Shown in pieces: positions 24,414 through 36,559 of a DNA stretch of 64,000 bases (position 1 is the first letter of the stretch; each line of letters opens with the position of its first letter). Location: contig JAHLJZ010000015.1 of NCBI GenBank assembly GCA_025602915.1, forward strand, positions 310,001 to 374,000, in the 5' to 3' direction. Both the position numbers and the translations under genes were made by a program. A model generated the notes under the pieces. That model worked only from the letters and a program-made list of their open reading frames with translations. It ran no database searches and was not told where the DNA came from. The stretch comes from Paraphysoderma sedebokerense (lineage: Eukaryota; Blastocladiomycota; Physodermatomycetes; Physodermatales; Physodermataceae).

Positions 24414-27400
24414 TCAAGATATATACTTCCCGCGGAGACTTTTCCAGATGGCTTTCACGGACTTGATGGATCCTTTTTCACCGCCGTCAACCTGGGTGAC
24501 GAGTTTCATGAGGAATGACAAGTCCGCGAGATGAGCCGTCGGGATAGACCCATTGGTTACCCTGTAAGACAATTGAATTTGAGATTTGATAAGTAAATTA
24601 ATCCGAAATTAAACCGGGAAGAATAGAGTCAAATGAAGGCCACGAACATTTGAACCGCTAGGTCTCTCAATTTTCTAGATTTTTCAAACTGGCCGGCTAC
24701 TTCCTCTGCTCGATCAATAATCTACATGACAGCGAAGAGTTAGCCTCGAATACACAATCGCGTTCTAAGCTTGAAGAAGAAGTAACGAACCGTTCTTGGT
24801 ACTCCAGCCATATTGGCAACGTTCATGCCGTACGATTTAGGGCAAGCTCCTTTAGTAAGCTTATACAAGAAGGTAACTTGTTTTCTACATATTGGGAGAA
24901 CGAGGGAATGTAAATAAACGCATGCAATGATTTCTCTCGATCGATGAAGAAAGAGAAGAGAAGTAGCGTACTCTGCTTCGTCGACGTGACAGGCCATATG
25001 ATAATTTCCGCATAATGGGGTTTTGTCAAACTCTTTTGTAAGCATGCCATAATGAGTCGAAAATAATCCCAAACATCCGACATGAACTAATAAATGATGC
25101 AATACGGCATATGCGATCGCGTATCCGTCAAATGTCGAAGTTCCACGTCCTGTAATTGATATAATCCGGATTAGTGTCCAATAAAGTTGTTGACAGGCAA
25201 TTGTTAACAGGAACGAGACGATATACCCAATTCGTCCAAAATAACCAAGGATCTATTGGTTGCTTCTTTCAAGATCTTTGATGTCTCTGATAATTCAACC
25301 ATGAATGTGCTTTGGCCAGCCAAAATGTTATCATTTGCACCAATTCTAGTGAAAATTCTGTCGAATGGTGTGAGGTAACATTTTGATGCTGGAAGGAAAC
25401 AGCCGAGTTGTGCCATGATGATGGCAACGCATGTTTGACGCAGCAATGTACTTTTACCGCCCATATTAGGACTACGAAAATAAAGTATGAGCGTGCATAT
25501 TGCGGGATTCTTAACAGAAAACACACTACCGACCCAGTCAGTAAAATCATATTGGGATGATCAGCTCCACCCAAAGCAGTATCATTCGGAATAAAATCTC
25601 TCGAAAACCTGATCAAACCAAATCAATAAGGAATCGGCAACCAGGAGAAATCAGTTTAACATACCCAAGGTTGACGCACGGATGCCTTAGCTCTTCCAAC
25701 TCTAACACTGCTTTTGAGTTTTCGCCCTTCTGAGACACAAAATGAGGTCTACAAACAGGACCGCTACACTCCAATACTTCTCTCCCGTTCGCCAAACCAA
25801 CCAAACAATCCAACTCCGCCAAACAGTCAACTGCGCTTTTCCATGTCTCAAAGTAACTGTCGAACCGTTTATACATTCTCTTTTTCAACGATGCCAGAAT
25901 ATTGTTTTTGATTTCCAATGCTTCCGCCATTTCTCTATTCAAGTCAATGATGGTAGGAGTGTGGTAGCGGGAGAGAGTTTTTGTACCAGACATTTTTCGG
26001 AAATTTGAAGGAACTGAAACGGACGAAGAGACTTCGAGTTGACGAAGGTCTTTTCCGATGTCTTTGTAATTTATATTTGTGACTCTGTCGTTGACATTGA
26101 GAAAGATTAGAACAATGTCATTTTCAAGCAAATAATGGTCGACAATTGAGATTGCCATACTTTAATGTTTTCTTGACTTCTCTCAAGTGTTCATTGAACT
26201 TAAGCTCCAAACTCTCAATGACTTCGAGAATCTCATCGAAGTCTTTTTCAACCCCTTTCTTCGGAATTACTTCACCTGTTTGGAAGCACGTTAATCATAA
26301 ATGTGATAGTCAGAGAAAATAAAAGAGGCACTATACCATGCTCTGCTGCTGCCCTGTGGTCAAAAGCGTCTTTAAAGAAGTCAAGAATAGGTTGAATATC
26401 AGGATAATTTTCAATTAAATAAATCAATCGTTTAGATTTGAATTCCGATAAATAGGGTTTAACTTGATCAATATATTCCTACACAAGCCAACGGTTTAAA
26501 GGTAATGCAAAGAAACTTAAGACAAGGAGAGAAAAGTATACCAGACTCTGTTCAAAAGCTTTTAAAGCACCAAGAAATTCCTTCAATTTGCAATTCCCCA
26601 TGTTAATTCTTCCTATCATTCTTTCAAGATCCGGCAATTGCTTCAAGTTGGCTTCCAAGTCGTTCTTGACGCCTCTCACCGAAGCAAAATCTTCGATAGC
26701 ATCTAACCGTTCGTTAATTTTGTCCACATTCCGGAGAGGATGGCACATCCATTTTTTAAACAAACGCTTTCCAAAAGGAGATGTACACTTGTTGAGCAAC
26801 TGAAGCAGGGTACCATCGGTGGAGCCGTCGCTGTTATTGCGAAAAATCTCAAGGTTGGTGAGAGTTTGACCGTCGAGGATCAGAGAAGTGGCATGTTGAA
26901 TGGGGTTGTAAATATGGAAGTTTTTGAGGGAGAGAAGAGAAGTGTCCAATTTCAACTATAGTCGGAATAGAATCAGTGGTCTGGACGTTCGGCTGGGTAT
27001 GAACCGAGTTAATCATACCGTTCTCAAGTACCAAACTAATCCTCCGAACGCGCTCATTAGCGGTGCATCATCTTTGGCTTCTCTAATTACTTCCGGCCAC
27101 TTCTGAAATCTCTCAGTTGAACTGGTTGAGTCTGCCATTTCCTCATCGTCGCCGCTGTTTGACCCGTCAAAATACCCAGCAACGTCCAACTCATCTAGGG
27201 TACGCTGATGATCCCAGAACTCTTTCTCTGGCGTCAACGCATTAAAAATAGGCGTGGAGAGTGTGTTCTTGAGAAGTCTCGTAGTGCGTTGGGAAAGACC
27301 GCCCTGGATAATTTGAACCGGTTATTAAGCCAAGTCATTGATTCTCGAAACTTTGAGAACAGGCAATCACACCTTTTCATAAACAACTTCTTTCGGCTTG

Positions 27401-29427
27401 ACTTGAACCAACAATGTTTCCAATCTGGTCCGATCGATATCATCCTCAAAAGAGGTGAAATGAAATTCAGCAGTGCTTGTATCCACAAAAACAACACCGA
27501 ACGTAGGAGGTAGGGCATCACGATCAACTTGTTCTTTGATCGACAGACAATATGTGCTCATATCGTTTGTGATGAAACTTTCGTCAATGAGTGTTCCAGC
27601 GGTAAGAACGCGAGTGAGTTCTCGACGGATGACTTTGTCTTCCTGAAAGTTGTAAATTGAAATCAATACAAATGAGTACAGAAAGTATTATGTAAACGGG
27701 GGGGTGCAATAAGGGATACCTTTTTTCCACCAGCTTTCGCCCTCATGGATTTACCAACTGCCGTTTCAATTTGATCAACTTTGGCAATTTTGTACCCTTT
27801 TGCAATGAACCTACTAGCCCAACTTTCAAAACTCGCCTCGGGGACACCTGCCATCCTCATTGCCGCTCTTCCGCTGACTCTAAGATCAAATTCTCGATGC
27901 GCTATATCTGCATCTCGTTCATAGAGCTCATAGAATTTTCCCTTCTTGAAGAATACCACAGTGTCAAAATATTTACATTTGATTTCCCAGAATTGTCTTT
28001 CGAACGCAGTAAATTTCTTGAATGCGGATTCCGGAATATAAAGCGTGCGGGGATCGTAGCCCGGTTCCGATGGCCGTTTGCCATCTGCATCCCGAACATC
28101 GGCAAGCCAAGAGTATGTCTTGTCATTGGCTTCGTTAAACTGCTTTGTTCGTTCCTGTATGTGAAAAGAATACAGCGTGAATTAATAATTGATATTTCTG
28201 TATTCCAACACTGGATTGAGTTACCCTTTTGCGATCTTCCGCCGTCACAATAGAGGAAACGGATGGCGAAGGCAGTTCTCTGAAAGCTTTTGTATTGGAA
28301 ATCGACTTCGGGGTTGCTGTCACTTGATTCTGCACAAGTGAAGCAAGGTTTGGTCAAGACCGACATCACATGGGTCGAAAATCAAAATGCCTTACCTTAA
28401 ACTTTGCCAAGGAGTTCTGAGACGTTTTCGATTTCTTTATTTTTGGAAGTTCCTCCTGTAATTCATTTTCGGAGACCGCGTCCTCTGATTTCCATGATTA
28501 ATTGATAAGCACACGGGCTACTACCGTGATGTAAAAAAGTGAATGGAAAAAATATTAACCCATATCGTAATCTTCATCCAAATCTTCATCGTCATCGACT
28601 ACAAAGTCATCATCTTCGTATCCTGATTTCAATTTCTTCGTTTTAGATGCTGAATGTATGTATTCGATTGAAAGAAGGGAGGTCGGAAAATAGATGACAT
28701 TTGAAATAAGTCAAATCTTGCACTGTGAAATCAAACGATTTGACATATATATATTGTTACACACCTTTACTTTTTGATGGGGCAAGTGGTTCCTCTTCAT
28801 CAGCTTCGTCGTCGCTTTCCACATATCTGACACGTTTCTTCAAGTGCCGTCTCTAAAGAGTTTGCATTCGATCATTCATAGATTAGTTATCACTATCGTA
28901 TACGAAAGCAGAAATTGAAGGAGTTGAACCCCACAAGATAAGCCATAGGATAAATACTATACCTTAGACAAGCCAACGTCCTCATCCTCGTCATCTCTGA
29001 GCAACGGATCAACATCCATCGTCGAAGATGAGGCCATCCTCGTTAAACCATTTTCATTCGCATTCTTCCGTTCAGCCAAAGTTTCGTCCGATTCGGTAAT
29101 CAGTATTCCAACATTTGAAATCGGTGGTGATAAAATTGTGGCAGAGGAAGTGGTAGGGACCGGACTTTTATATCTGCTTTGTGAAGGAAACTGTGTTGGT
29201 GTTTTTGGAGTTTTGGATTCACTCGATTCCTCTACGCTTGGCGTTTTAGACGCTGTAGGAGTTGAATTTATCGATCTAGACTGAGATGGACTAGGTTGGG
29301 ACGGAGGGGTAGGTTTGGAACCGAAATACGAAAAGAGACTTGACTGCGTGAGCGACTTCTTCTTGGAGGAGTTAGAAGAGGGCTGGGACGAAGACATTGG
29401 GGTTTTTGACTTCTTTGATCCTAGCAT
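24414..29427 (-). CDS. MSH6: DNA mismatch repair protein Msh6
   Basis: Subunit of MutS-alpha (with Msh2), which recognises base mismatches and small loops. Many exons. The N-terminus carries a PCNA-binding PIP box, QSSLFSYF (residues 28-35), in a Ser/Pro-rich tail, which marks Msh6 rather than other MutS homologs. The mismatch-binding domain has the Phe-X-Glu motif in [20 protein letters not shown]. Connector and lever domains follow. The ATPase has the Walker [13 protein letters not shown], Walker B LVILDELG, and then [12 protein letters not shown] and FSTHYGML. The last exon reads [20 protein letters not shown] and ends KSLRGKYIS before a TGA at 24414-24416. An alternative splice to the open segment at 24389-24294 would change the final residues. 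Identity certain; the C-terminal end less so. Confidence 0.93.
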
Positions 29428-29644
29428 GATAGTCTATGTGTGAGGGTAACAGTTTGGTGAATGGTGGATGATATAACTAGAAAGGCGGGATGAGACTCAT
29501 GAGAGCGGGAAAGAAGGGAACGAGAGGAAACGCGACTTTGTGAAATTCCTGCTTTTGTTTTTGTTTTTAGCATATACAATCGTAGTTTCGATGAATGCAC
29601 ATCATGACATACAATGGTTCACTCTGCAGACTAAAAAGATTTAT

Positions 29645-30798
29645 TTATATAAATATTCTCCCGTAATCTCCCTTGTCGCTGGATCCACTTAGACCATCCC
29701 ACCATAAGGACTCGCCCCATCGTAACCACCACCATCGCATAGTCAAGGCAAACAACAAACTTCCAGCTGGTATCGCAAGTATGAACACTAGAATCACAAT
29801 ATCAGTAGATACCTGGATAGAGGTGACAAATATTTGCTTGCAGCCTCCTTCTGTATCAGAGGGGGACAGATTCGACGAAGAAGGATGGTAATAATAGGTT
29901 GTAGGATGGGGATGGGCAGTTGGTTCAGGTATGTGAGGTACCGAGTTTGAATTTGAGGGAGGAAGAGGGCTCCAAGCTGCAATCGTGTCATGAGTTGGGA
30001 CTGTCGAAAAGGTGGTTAAGGCAGTCGAAAACTGACCACTGGACACGTCCATTGAAGAATGAAAATGCTGAGGAAGGGACGACGTAGGAGATGGCTGCGA
30101 TATGGTCGATGGCGGAGCAGAGGGTTTTAAGGGTCTGCAATTGTTCGATAGTACTGGATGATCTCGGGGAGACTGATAGCCGCAACATTTCAGCTGATAT
30201 ATACATAGAAATTTGAACCTTACTTGACATTGTTACGGCAATTCATCGAAATCGAGAAGCCACAAACCTTGTTTTGTAGATCAATCCTATATTCTTCTTT
30301 CCAGTTTATCCAACTCGTTCGCAGTATCCCTTCTTCAGTTTTTTCACTCTCAAGAATGCTTTGGCGCAATGTTGCTAGTCTCCAAACCAACAGTGCGTGA
30401 ATGCAGACAATCACGATAAGCAGAACTGAGGTTGCCAAAGCTAGCCGTTTCTTCATGCCATAAACCGAGAACACCCCTACTAATGATGTAACAGCTACTA
30501 TAAGTGACAACACTAGTGACAAAATGATTCCTTCGAATGCAAGGTGGAGCGACCGAGGAATAATCGAACCACCTGACGATAACTCGGTCACTGAATACAC
30601 AAGAAGGACCAAGGCGTATGGCAAAAGTAGAAAGTAGAGGAAACAAAGAATGTACTGCAGAAATGAGTGCTTCTTTTGAGGTGGAGAAAGTGACGGTGAG
30701 GACGATGCAGTCGAGGAAGGCGAAATTGCAGCATTGTGATCCGCAATGGATGAGGATGATGAGGCCTGGCCAAGACGTTGACTTTCGAGTCTATTCAT
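29645..30798 (-). CDS. Fungal tetraspanin
   Basis: A four-pass plasma or vesicle membrane organiser. Two exons (30798-30268 and 30193-29645) give 359 residues. After a Ser-rich cytosolic tail come three closely spaced membrane segments (FLQYILCFLYFLLLPYALVL; the stretch around IILSLVLSLIVAV; SVLLIVIVCIHALLVW). The large outer loop holds the CCG signature: the splice joins YRIDLQNK to LKCCGYQSPRDHPVLSNNC. The fourth segment is IVILVFILAIPAGSLLFAL. The CCG motif appears only when the intron is taken from 30267 to 30194; reading through it gives a different loop and a stop. The outer loop is long and rich in Pro, Ser and His between its Cys residues. Fungal tetraspanins such as Pls1 act in infection structures and growth; which subgroup this belongs to is not clear. 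Confidence 0.85.
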
Positions 30799-31554
30799 GG
30801 CGACGGGTCAGAACCTTTTTGTTTGTCAACATCATCGACATTCAATGTTGCAGCACACAGCACCTTTATATCAACATCTCATCTTCTGGAGGTTCACATC
30901 CATCATGGCGTGAAACCAGCGCGGCTTATAACTTCAGGTGAACTAGGGGCGATAAAGATCAACACATCAACCGGTCGACTTAAATAAGACCGGTGCAATC
31001 TAAATATGTAGTTTACACCAACTACAATTTCTGAAGGAGTAGTACGTCTTGCGACGCTTGTGAGGATAGGTTGTGGAGCGGCGACGGAGGACTGGCGGAT
31101 TCACCAGTGATTCAGCCCAGTTTGACTTCGCCCGTGTCGCGATCCATTCCTTGAATTCTGTCAGGCTCTTTTGATTGATATTCGAATCTTGGCTTATCGG
31201 CCTCCGTCTTGAAAATATTCTTCATTTTCAATAGAATTCTCTAAATAAAACAACTAGACTAGAACAATGCGACCCCCCAAAGATCTGCAGCCGATGCTTG
31301 CTTCCACCTTAATTCATGATCGCCGTCTTTAGTGAAGCAATTCAAGTATTGAGGCTATCCGAATTGAATATTTGCTTATTATATGATCTATATATATACG
31401 ATCCAGTAGCAGGACGCTTTACACCGCCGCTCCAAAAACTCAAAGATTTGCACGTGCGATTTCAACGGGCAAGGGACCACTCTTAACTCGTACATTCAGC
31501 TATTTTGACCTGATTCCCCTCCTCTCGTCTTCCCATTCATCTCAACACATCGGT
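30799..31554. other. Intergenic: divergent region, tetraspanin and coiled-coil gene
   Basis: An upstream region for both genes. A minus-strand TATAAA lies at 30870-30865, 67 bases from the tetraspanin ATG. An AT-rich TATATATATA run near 31389-31398 lies about 160 bases before the coiled-coil gene. No other feature is apparent. Confidence 0.5.
30865..30870 (-). promoter_or_regulatory. TATA box of the tetraspanin gene
   Basis: TATAAA on the minus strand, about 67 bases upstream of the ATG at 30798. Placement is as expected for a core promoter; not otherwise tested. Confidence 0.45.
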
Positions 31555-33521
31555 ATGGCATCGTCGGGAGCCTATTCTCCAACCCTGCCTACACCAGCGC
31601 TTCCAATATACAGCCATCTCTCCGATTTCACTGCCAACGATCGTGCTGAAGCCGCGATCCTCTATATCTTCGAGGGTTCCATCCTCACAAATGAATACAA
31701 TAAGGCCAAAAAGATTGCAAAAGAAGTCCCATATGAAGCAGCGCAATCAAATTATGCGGCAGCTCTTGCGGAGCTAAAAGCTTGTGTCCGAGTTTGTTCG
31801 GAAAAATTCAGAGAGTGTTTGATTACTCCAGAGACTGTAGAGAGTTTAATACAAGCCAGGATGAACAGAGATCAAGACTGGAATAAAAATATACAGGAAA
31901 ATTTCAAACATGAATTCAAAAAGTACTTGGATGAAAAGATAGATAAGGTCAAATTGGACCACCGCAAGGTATGGTGTTCATTTCTTCCTGCCTTGGTACT
32001 CCCTACATAATCCCTGGTTAATGTTTTGAATGCTGAAAGGAATTGGATAATGTGGAGCGCCATTGGGAAAGACGAATAGCTGATGCAGAGAACGAAACTA
32101 GGGAGCTGAAACGAAACTTCAGCAGTAAAATGACCGCTCTTCAAACTGAAAATGAAGATTTGAAGCGTCGCCTATTAAAAACTGAGAAATTACTCGAAAA
32201 TCATCAAGACCAACTTGATCGATCACATGCGGTCTATAAACATATGTCTACATCAATTCAAGATTTCAAATCAAAGCAAGATAGTATTGACAGCATCGTA
32301 AAGTCTTTGAAAGCGGCAGCTGAGGAGAACGACAACAAACCGCAGGCCAAGCGTATGAAAATTGCGAATGTCGATACAGAGGATCTTCAAAAACGTTTAG
32401 GAGGAGCTATACAGCGGGCTTTGGCTGATCCTGCCTTCGCTGCTTGGGTTGGTGTAGTTGCACGAGGGCCTGGAGGAATTGAGTTAGTGCTCTCTTTCTT
32501 TTCGTCCGTTTATCAGTCGCATGCTTTCAAACTCATGATTATTAGTTTTGAACGCCTTCAACAATTAGAGTCCGCTGTTTTACAAATTCAACAATCTCAA
32601 TCGACCTTCGACGGCAAGCGGATCCGCAATATCGAATCTAGTATCAATCAAGTCAAACAAGATCTTCACGTTCTCAGTCCTGAGGGAATACCGAAACTAA
32701 AATCTACTATAGATACATTTCGAAGTCATGTTCAAGCGCAACTCAGGATAAACGATGCTACAGATAAATTAACTCGTCAGATATCGGCGATGTCAAGCGT
32801 ATCTCCTTCTAAATCAAGTTCTACTCAGGTCAACCAGACGGACATTGAGAACCTGAGGAGGCAGTGCAATAATCTCAGTACTCGGTTGACATTGATCGAA
32901 AAACGCATTGAAACAACGGATGATCATGGCACTAGGTATCAAACACTCAAGCAGTCCGTAGAAACTCTCAAAGATCAATTTGAACATTCTAGAGGTGCAT
33001 ATGACCAAACACTGAAGTCTATTAGAGGGGAAATTGGCAATGTCAACTCTAGCATTGCTGTGCTCCTGGCCGACATGAAGAAGGACTTTAAAATGTTTGT
33101 GTTCATCGGCCCCCTCTTCATTTTTTGTATGTACTAATGTACTGAGGCTTGTTGCGTCCCTCTTAGATCCGGCACTTTGCAAACTGAAATTGGAACCTTA
33201 TCCGACCGTATGAATGCACTCGAAGCGAAGATGAATAGCAAAAATGACACTGATAAGCAGCAGGTTCGTAAAACCTCTCAATCATCTCATCATTTTAGCT
33301 TGTAGTAACGGCTTTCCATCGTTTTTTTATTCAATCAAACACAGAAATCAACGTCAGATTTTTCCCTGCTCCGATCAGAAGTCGTTGCGAACAACAAGGC
33401 TATCAAAGTAGCAGAAAACTGGGTGGACTTTTTGAATCGAAGATTGACAGAGATAGAAAGAAATCTGGGCAAGGGTATTGGTGGGATTGTGAGCGGTCGC
33501 GAAATAGTCAGTATTGATTGA
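31555..33521 (+). CDS. Coiled-coil protein of unknown function
   Basis: A multi-exon protein starting MASSGAYSPTL, with the first splice at 31968/32040 joining DHRK to ELDNVERHWERR. A short Pro-rich N-terminus is followed by almost continuous heptad-like, charged helix: one block around RRIADAENETRELKRNFSSK and LKRRLLKTEKLLENHQ, a middle globular segment (LQKRLGGAIQRALADPAFAAWVG), and a second coiled coil with ESAVLQIQQSQSTF, IENLRRQCNNLSTRLTLIEK and LRSEVVANNKAIKVAENWV. A possible basic nuclear signal, KPQAKRMKI, lies in between. There is no catalytic or membrane segment. It may be a structural or scaffold protein, but I recognise no family. Confidence 0.75.
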
Positions 33522-34603
33522 GCGTGATCGAATTACATGTGCAGCAACATGTTTCATAACTTTATGAGGCGGGAAATGGAGAATGCTTTAATTTTAAACC
33601 CGCTTATGTCAATGAGATAAGACGGAATTTTCTCTATCGTATGATGGTTTGCTGAAGCGGTTTGCTTGTTATAAACAGGAGTCGTTTGGACAGAAGGGAG
33701 ACTGCATAATTTAAAACTAGAATTGTACACATAATTTCAATATATACCTCATCTTTTACTGACCAAAAATTACGTTTTGTTAACGTATCGCAACTCGGGC
33801 TGCCTCGCTCTATTGGTCCGCGTAATCCTGCGCAGAAGCGACCCAAATAGAACAGAAAAGATGTTAAAAATGGTTCAAATAATTGAATCCGAAAATCATT
33901 ACTGCAAAACGGTAGAAAGAAAAAATCCAAAAGAATGGTCCATAACAGGGTCGAACTGTTGACCTTGGCGTAACCAGTTATGTATTAGCACCACGCTCTA
34001 ACCAACTGAGCTAATGGACCATTGGGTGAATGTAACAAATGTTAATATAGCTACTACTGCTTTGTTAATTCAAACGAAGAAGTCCATTTTTTTTTCAAAG
34101 TCAATAAGTCTAATGAAAGCAGACCAACAGTTCAAAATTTGAGATCTTTATTATCACGTTCAAGTATTCCCAACAAAAAATCTGGCCGGTAGCGTCTTAC
34201 AAAAAAAGAAGAAAATCAATCTATAATACAATTCATCAAAACTATCGTCAAAGAGATGCTCCTTGAAACATTACAAAAGAATATAGGAGCATATAAAGAA
34301 GTATACAAATAAAAAGGGAAGTATAAACATCTCGCGCCTCTCTGCTCATTACATCCACGTCCCATTATAATAGCTGTCGCAATTCCATGCCTTCTCGACG
34401 AATACTAAATAGTACATAAGCTAAGCTAGAGCAGGAAACAGAAATAACTAATTTCGTAATCTCTTCTCAATCTGAAGCTGGTATATATATCGTAATCTAC
34501 AACTATAACTAACTCAAACTTATACTGACAATTCGCAAATAAATGGCCACATGTAGCCATTTTCGATGGTGAACATCGAGAAATCTTGATAACGGAGATT
34601 TTC
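33522..34603. other. Intergenic: convergent 3' flanks with a tRNA gene
   Basis: About 1.1 kb between convergent genes. The only gene found is the minus-strand tRNA-Ile at 33936-34020. The rest is AT-rich 3' flank. Confidence 0.5.
33936..34020 (-). tRNA. tRNA-Ile (AAU) with 11-base intron
   Basis: The minus strand folds as a tRNA: acceptor stem GGTCCAT pairs with ATGGACC plus discriminator A; the D arm has TAGCTCAGTTGGTTAGAGC (A box) and the T arm has AGTTCGACCCT (B box). The anticodon loop is CTAATAA with anticodon AAT, split after position 37 by an 11-base intron, CATAACTGGTT. The mature length is 74 bases before CCA addition. A34 would be edited to inosine, as is usual for eukaryotic tRNA-Ile(AAU). 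Confidence 0.95.
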
Positions 34604-36559
34604 TTAGGTTTCCATCGGAGTTGGTTGCGCAGGTGTTGGGTTCATAGTTCCATTCGCATCGGGCACACTTGCGGCAATCAAGGAATTCGCACCAGTTGCG
34701 CTTCCGCCATTCATCCCAATACTGCTTCTCCTTTTTTCTTCTCTTTCCTTTTTCAATTCTCGGTCAAGTCGTAATTTTACTCCATCTGTGACTTCAACTA
34801 GAACTTTCCTCTTTACCAATGCCTTCAGGATTTCCACGCACTCACCATGAATGGCCTCACATTTCTTCAATTCCAACACTGTTAGTCGTTTCAGATTCTT
34901 CACCCAATAAATGCTGTAATCGGTGATTCCCCCGCAATTATTCAAACTAACTCTCTCTAAGGTGTCTTTACAACTGCCTTCCATTAATTTAATGAAACCA
35001 CGATTCGTAATTTTTGTCCCGGCTAGACCAACAGTATTCAAATTTTTGCAGTTCGCGGCCAATTCGAATAGGGTTACATCCGTAACCAAGTGGCTTCTAT
35101 CCACCCTGCCGACATTGATGTGATATAGGCTCGGACAATTCCTGGCTACCACTGTTAGGCCTTTGTCGGAGACGTGACTGCAGGCTCGCAAATCAAGGAA
35201 TTTAAGGTTCTTGCAATGAATAGCGACCGAATATAAGGTTTCATCCGTGATTTGGGAACATCCAGGAAGCTTAAGGAACTGCAAATTTTCCGTATAACGA
35301 GTAAAAAGAGTTGTTATTCTGTCTGTTATGTTGGAGCAAATGTAGAATTCGAGAGTCGTTAAATATTTGCAGTGTAGGGCGAAGGGAAGAAACTGCGGAT
35401 CTGGGTAGGCAAGCTTGTGAAAAACAATAGATCGAGTCGGGTCAAAGTAATTGGAGAAGTCATCAGATGGGAGGAATGAATGAATATGGAGTTGATCTGA
35501 ATTGTTGATATTAGATAAATTGGGAGATGACTGCTGCTCGGTCGAGGCTGCGTTCGTGTTTGAAGAAACCTTCGAAGCGAGATTGGTGAGGATCGACGAG
35601 TTGAATTTAACTGAGGGAATCATCTGCTGGTATGTAAACGTGTAGTCTGGCTGAACGGGATTTTGGTCAAATGATAATTTAGTTGCTGGACTTTCGACAG
35701 ACATTGTGTCAGACATGCTAGGAACTGGGGAGAACGGAAATCCAGGTTTTACTGGAGAGCTAAGGGTGAAAGATACGTGTGACAATGGCAAGGAGGAGGA
35801 GGAAGATGAGGTAGAGGAAGAGTCGCGAAATCTTCCAGTGAAATCCATTTCCATCGGAAAATTACTCGGTGGCTCACTGATTCTTAATCTCCTAACTCCA
35901 TTGCCAATCATAGCACTACCGCATTCTTTCAACTGAGATTCTTTCATTTTTTCTCTCTCCTTTTCAACTGCATCAACAGCTAGCTTGACACATTCTGACA
36001 ACTTGAGCAAACTTTCTGGCGTATCAAAATGAAGATGTCGACGCATGACTTTGTTGGCGTAAAAATTCCACATCTTATTGACCACAGCACAGTTTGCCAA
36101 ACTTTTCTTCTCTTTTTGCAAGTATGAAAGTACGATATACAGCAATTCGGGCAATTCTAACGGACCGGCTGCGTTGTAGTGAGTAGATTCCACCGAGGCC
36201 GACTCAATATATTTTTGAGGTGACATTGATTCTTGTGGAAGAGGCTGTTGGTATACATCATACAGTTCATTTAAGGTATACATGTCGTTTCGGTCCGAGT
36301 GTAATGAAGACAATGCGACGTGAGCAGTGGGAGTGATGAAATTGCCACTATTCCAAAAGCCAATCCTCGGTGTCGTTGGAGTGAAATTGGTTGAAGAGCT
36401 TTCTGTTGGGGTCTTGGCACGTTTAGGAGCCCTGGAGACTCTGTTGCGACTATTGTCAATTGAGTTACTCGATTTACTTCGTCGTCGCTTGCTTGCGGCT
36501 GTGTGGGATGAATCAGAAGGCGTAAGGAAGAGGAGGTTAGAAGGGTACTTTCGTTTCAT
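34604..36559 (-). CDS. F-box and leucine-rich-repeat protein
   Basis: A likely substrate receptor of an SCF ubiquitin ligase. A single-exon protein of 651 residues starting MKRKYPSN; the open frame extends upstream, but that part has no conserved character. The N-terminus is Ser/Arg/Lys-rich with a possible nuclear signal (ASKRRRSKSS). The F-box region is near residue 135 (LELPELLYIVLSYLQKEKKS, then KMWNFYANKVMRRHLHF). A disordered Ser/Pro-rich middle follows, then Cys-type leucine-rich repeats: LKLPGCSQITDETLYSVAIH, LKFLDLRACSHVSDKGLTVV, and similar units up to LKKCEAIHGECVE. Grr1- and Amn1-type proteins share this repeat class. Substrates are unknown. Confidence 0.87.
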   Translation of the reverse strand: MKRKYPSNLLFLTPSDSSHTAASKRRRSKSSNSIDNSRNRVSRAPKRAKTPTESSSTNFTPTTPRIGFWNSGNFITPTAHVALSSLHSDRNDMYTLNELYDVYQQPLPQESMSPQKYIESASVESTHYNAAGPLELPELLYIVLSYLQKEKKSLANCAVVNKMWNFYANKVMRRHLHFDTPESLLKLSECVKLAVDAVEKEREKMKESQLKECGSAMIGNGVRRLRISEPPSNFPMEMDFTGRFRDSSSTSSSSSSLPLSHVSFTLSSPVKPGFPFSPVPSMSDTMSVESPATKLSFDQNPVQPDYTFTYQQMIPSVKFNSSILTNLASKVSSNTNAASTEQQSSPNLSNINNSDQLHIHSFLPSDDFSNYFDPTRSIVFHKLAYPDPQFLPFALHCKYLTTLEFYICSNITDRITTLFTRYTENLQFLKLPGCSQITDETLYSVAIHCKNLKFLDLRACSHVSDKGLTVVARNCPSLYHINVGRVDRSHLVTDVTLFELAANCKNLNTVGLAGTKITNRGFIKLMEGSCKDTLERVSLNNCGGITDYSIYWVKNLKRLTVLELKKCEAIHGECVEILKALVKRKVLVEVTDGVKLRLDRELKKEREEKRRSSIGMNGGSATGANSLIAASVPDANGTMNPTPAQPTPMET

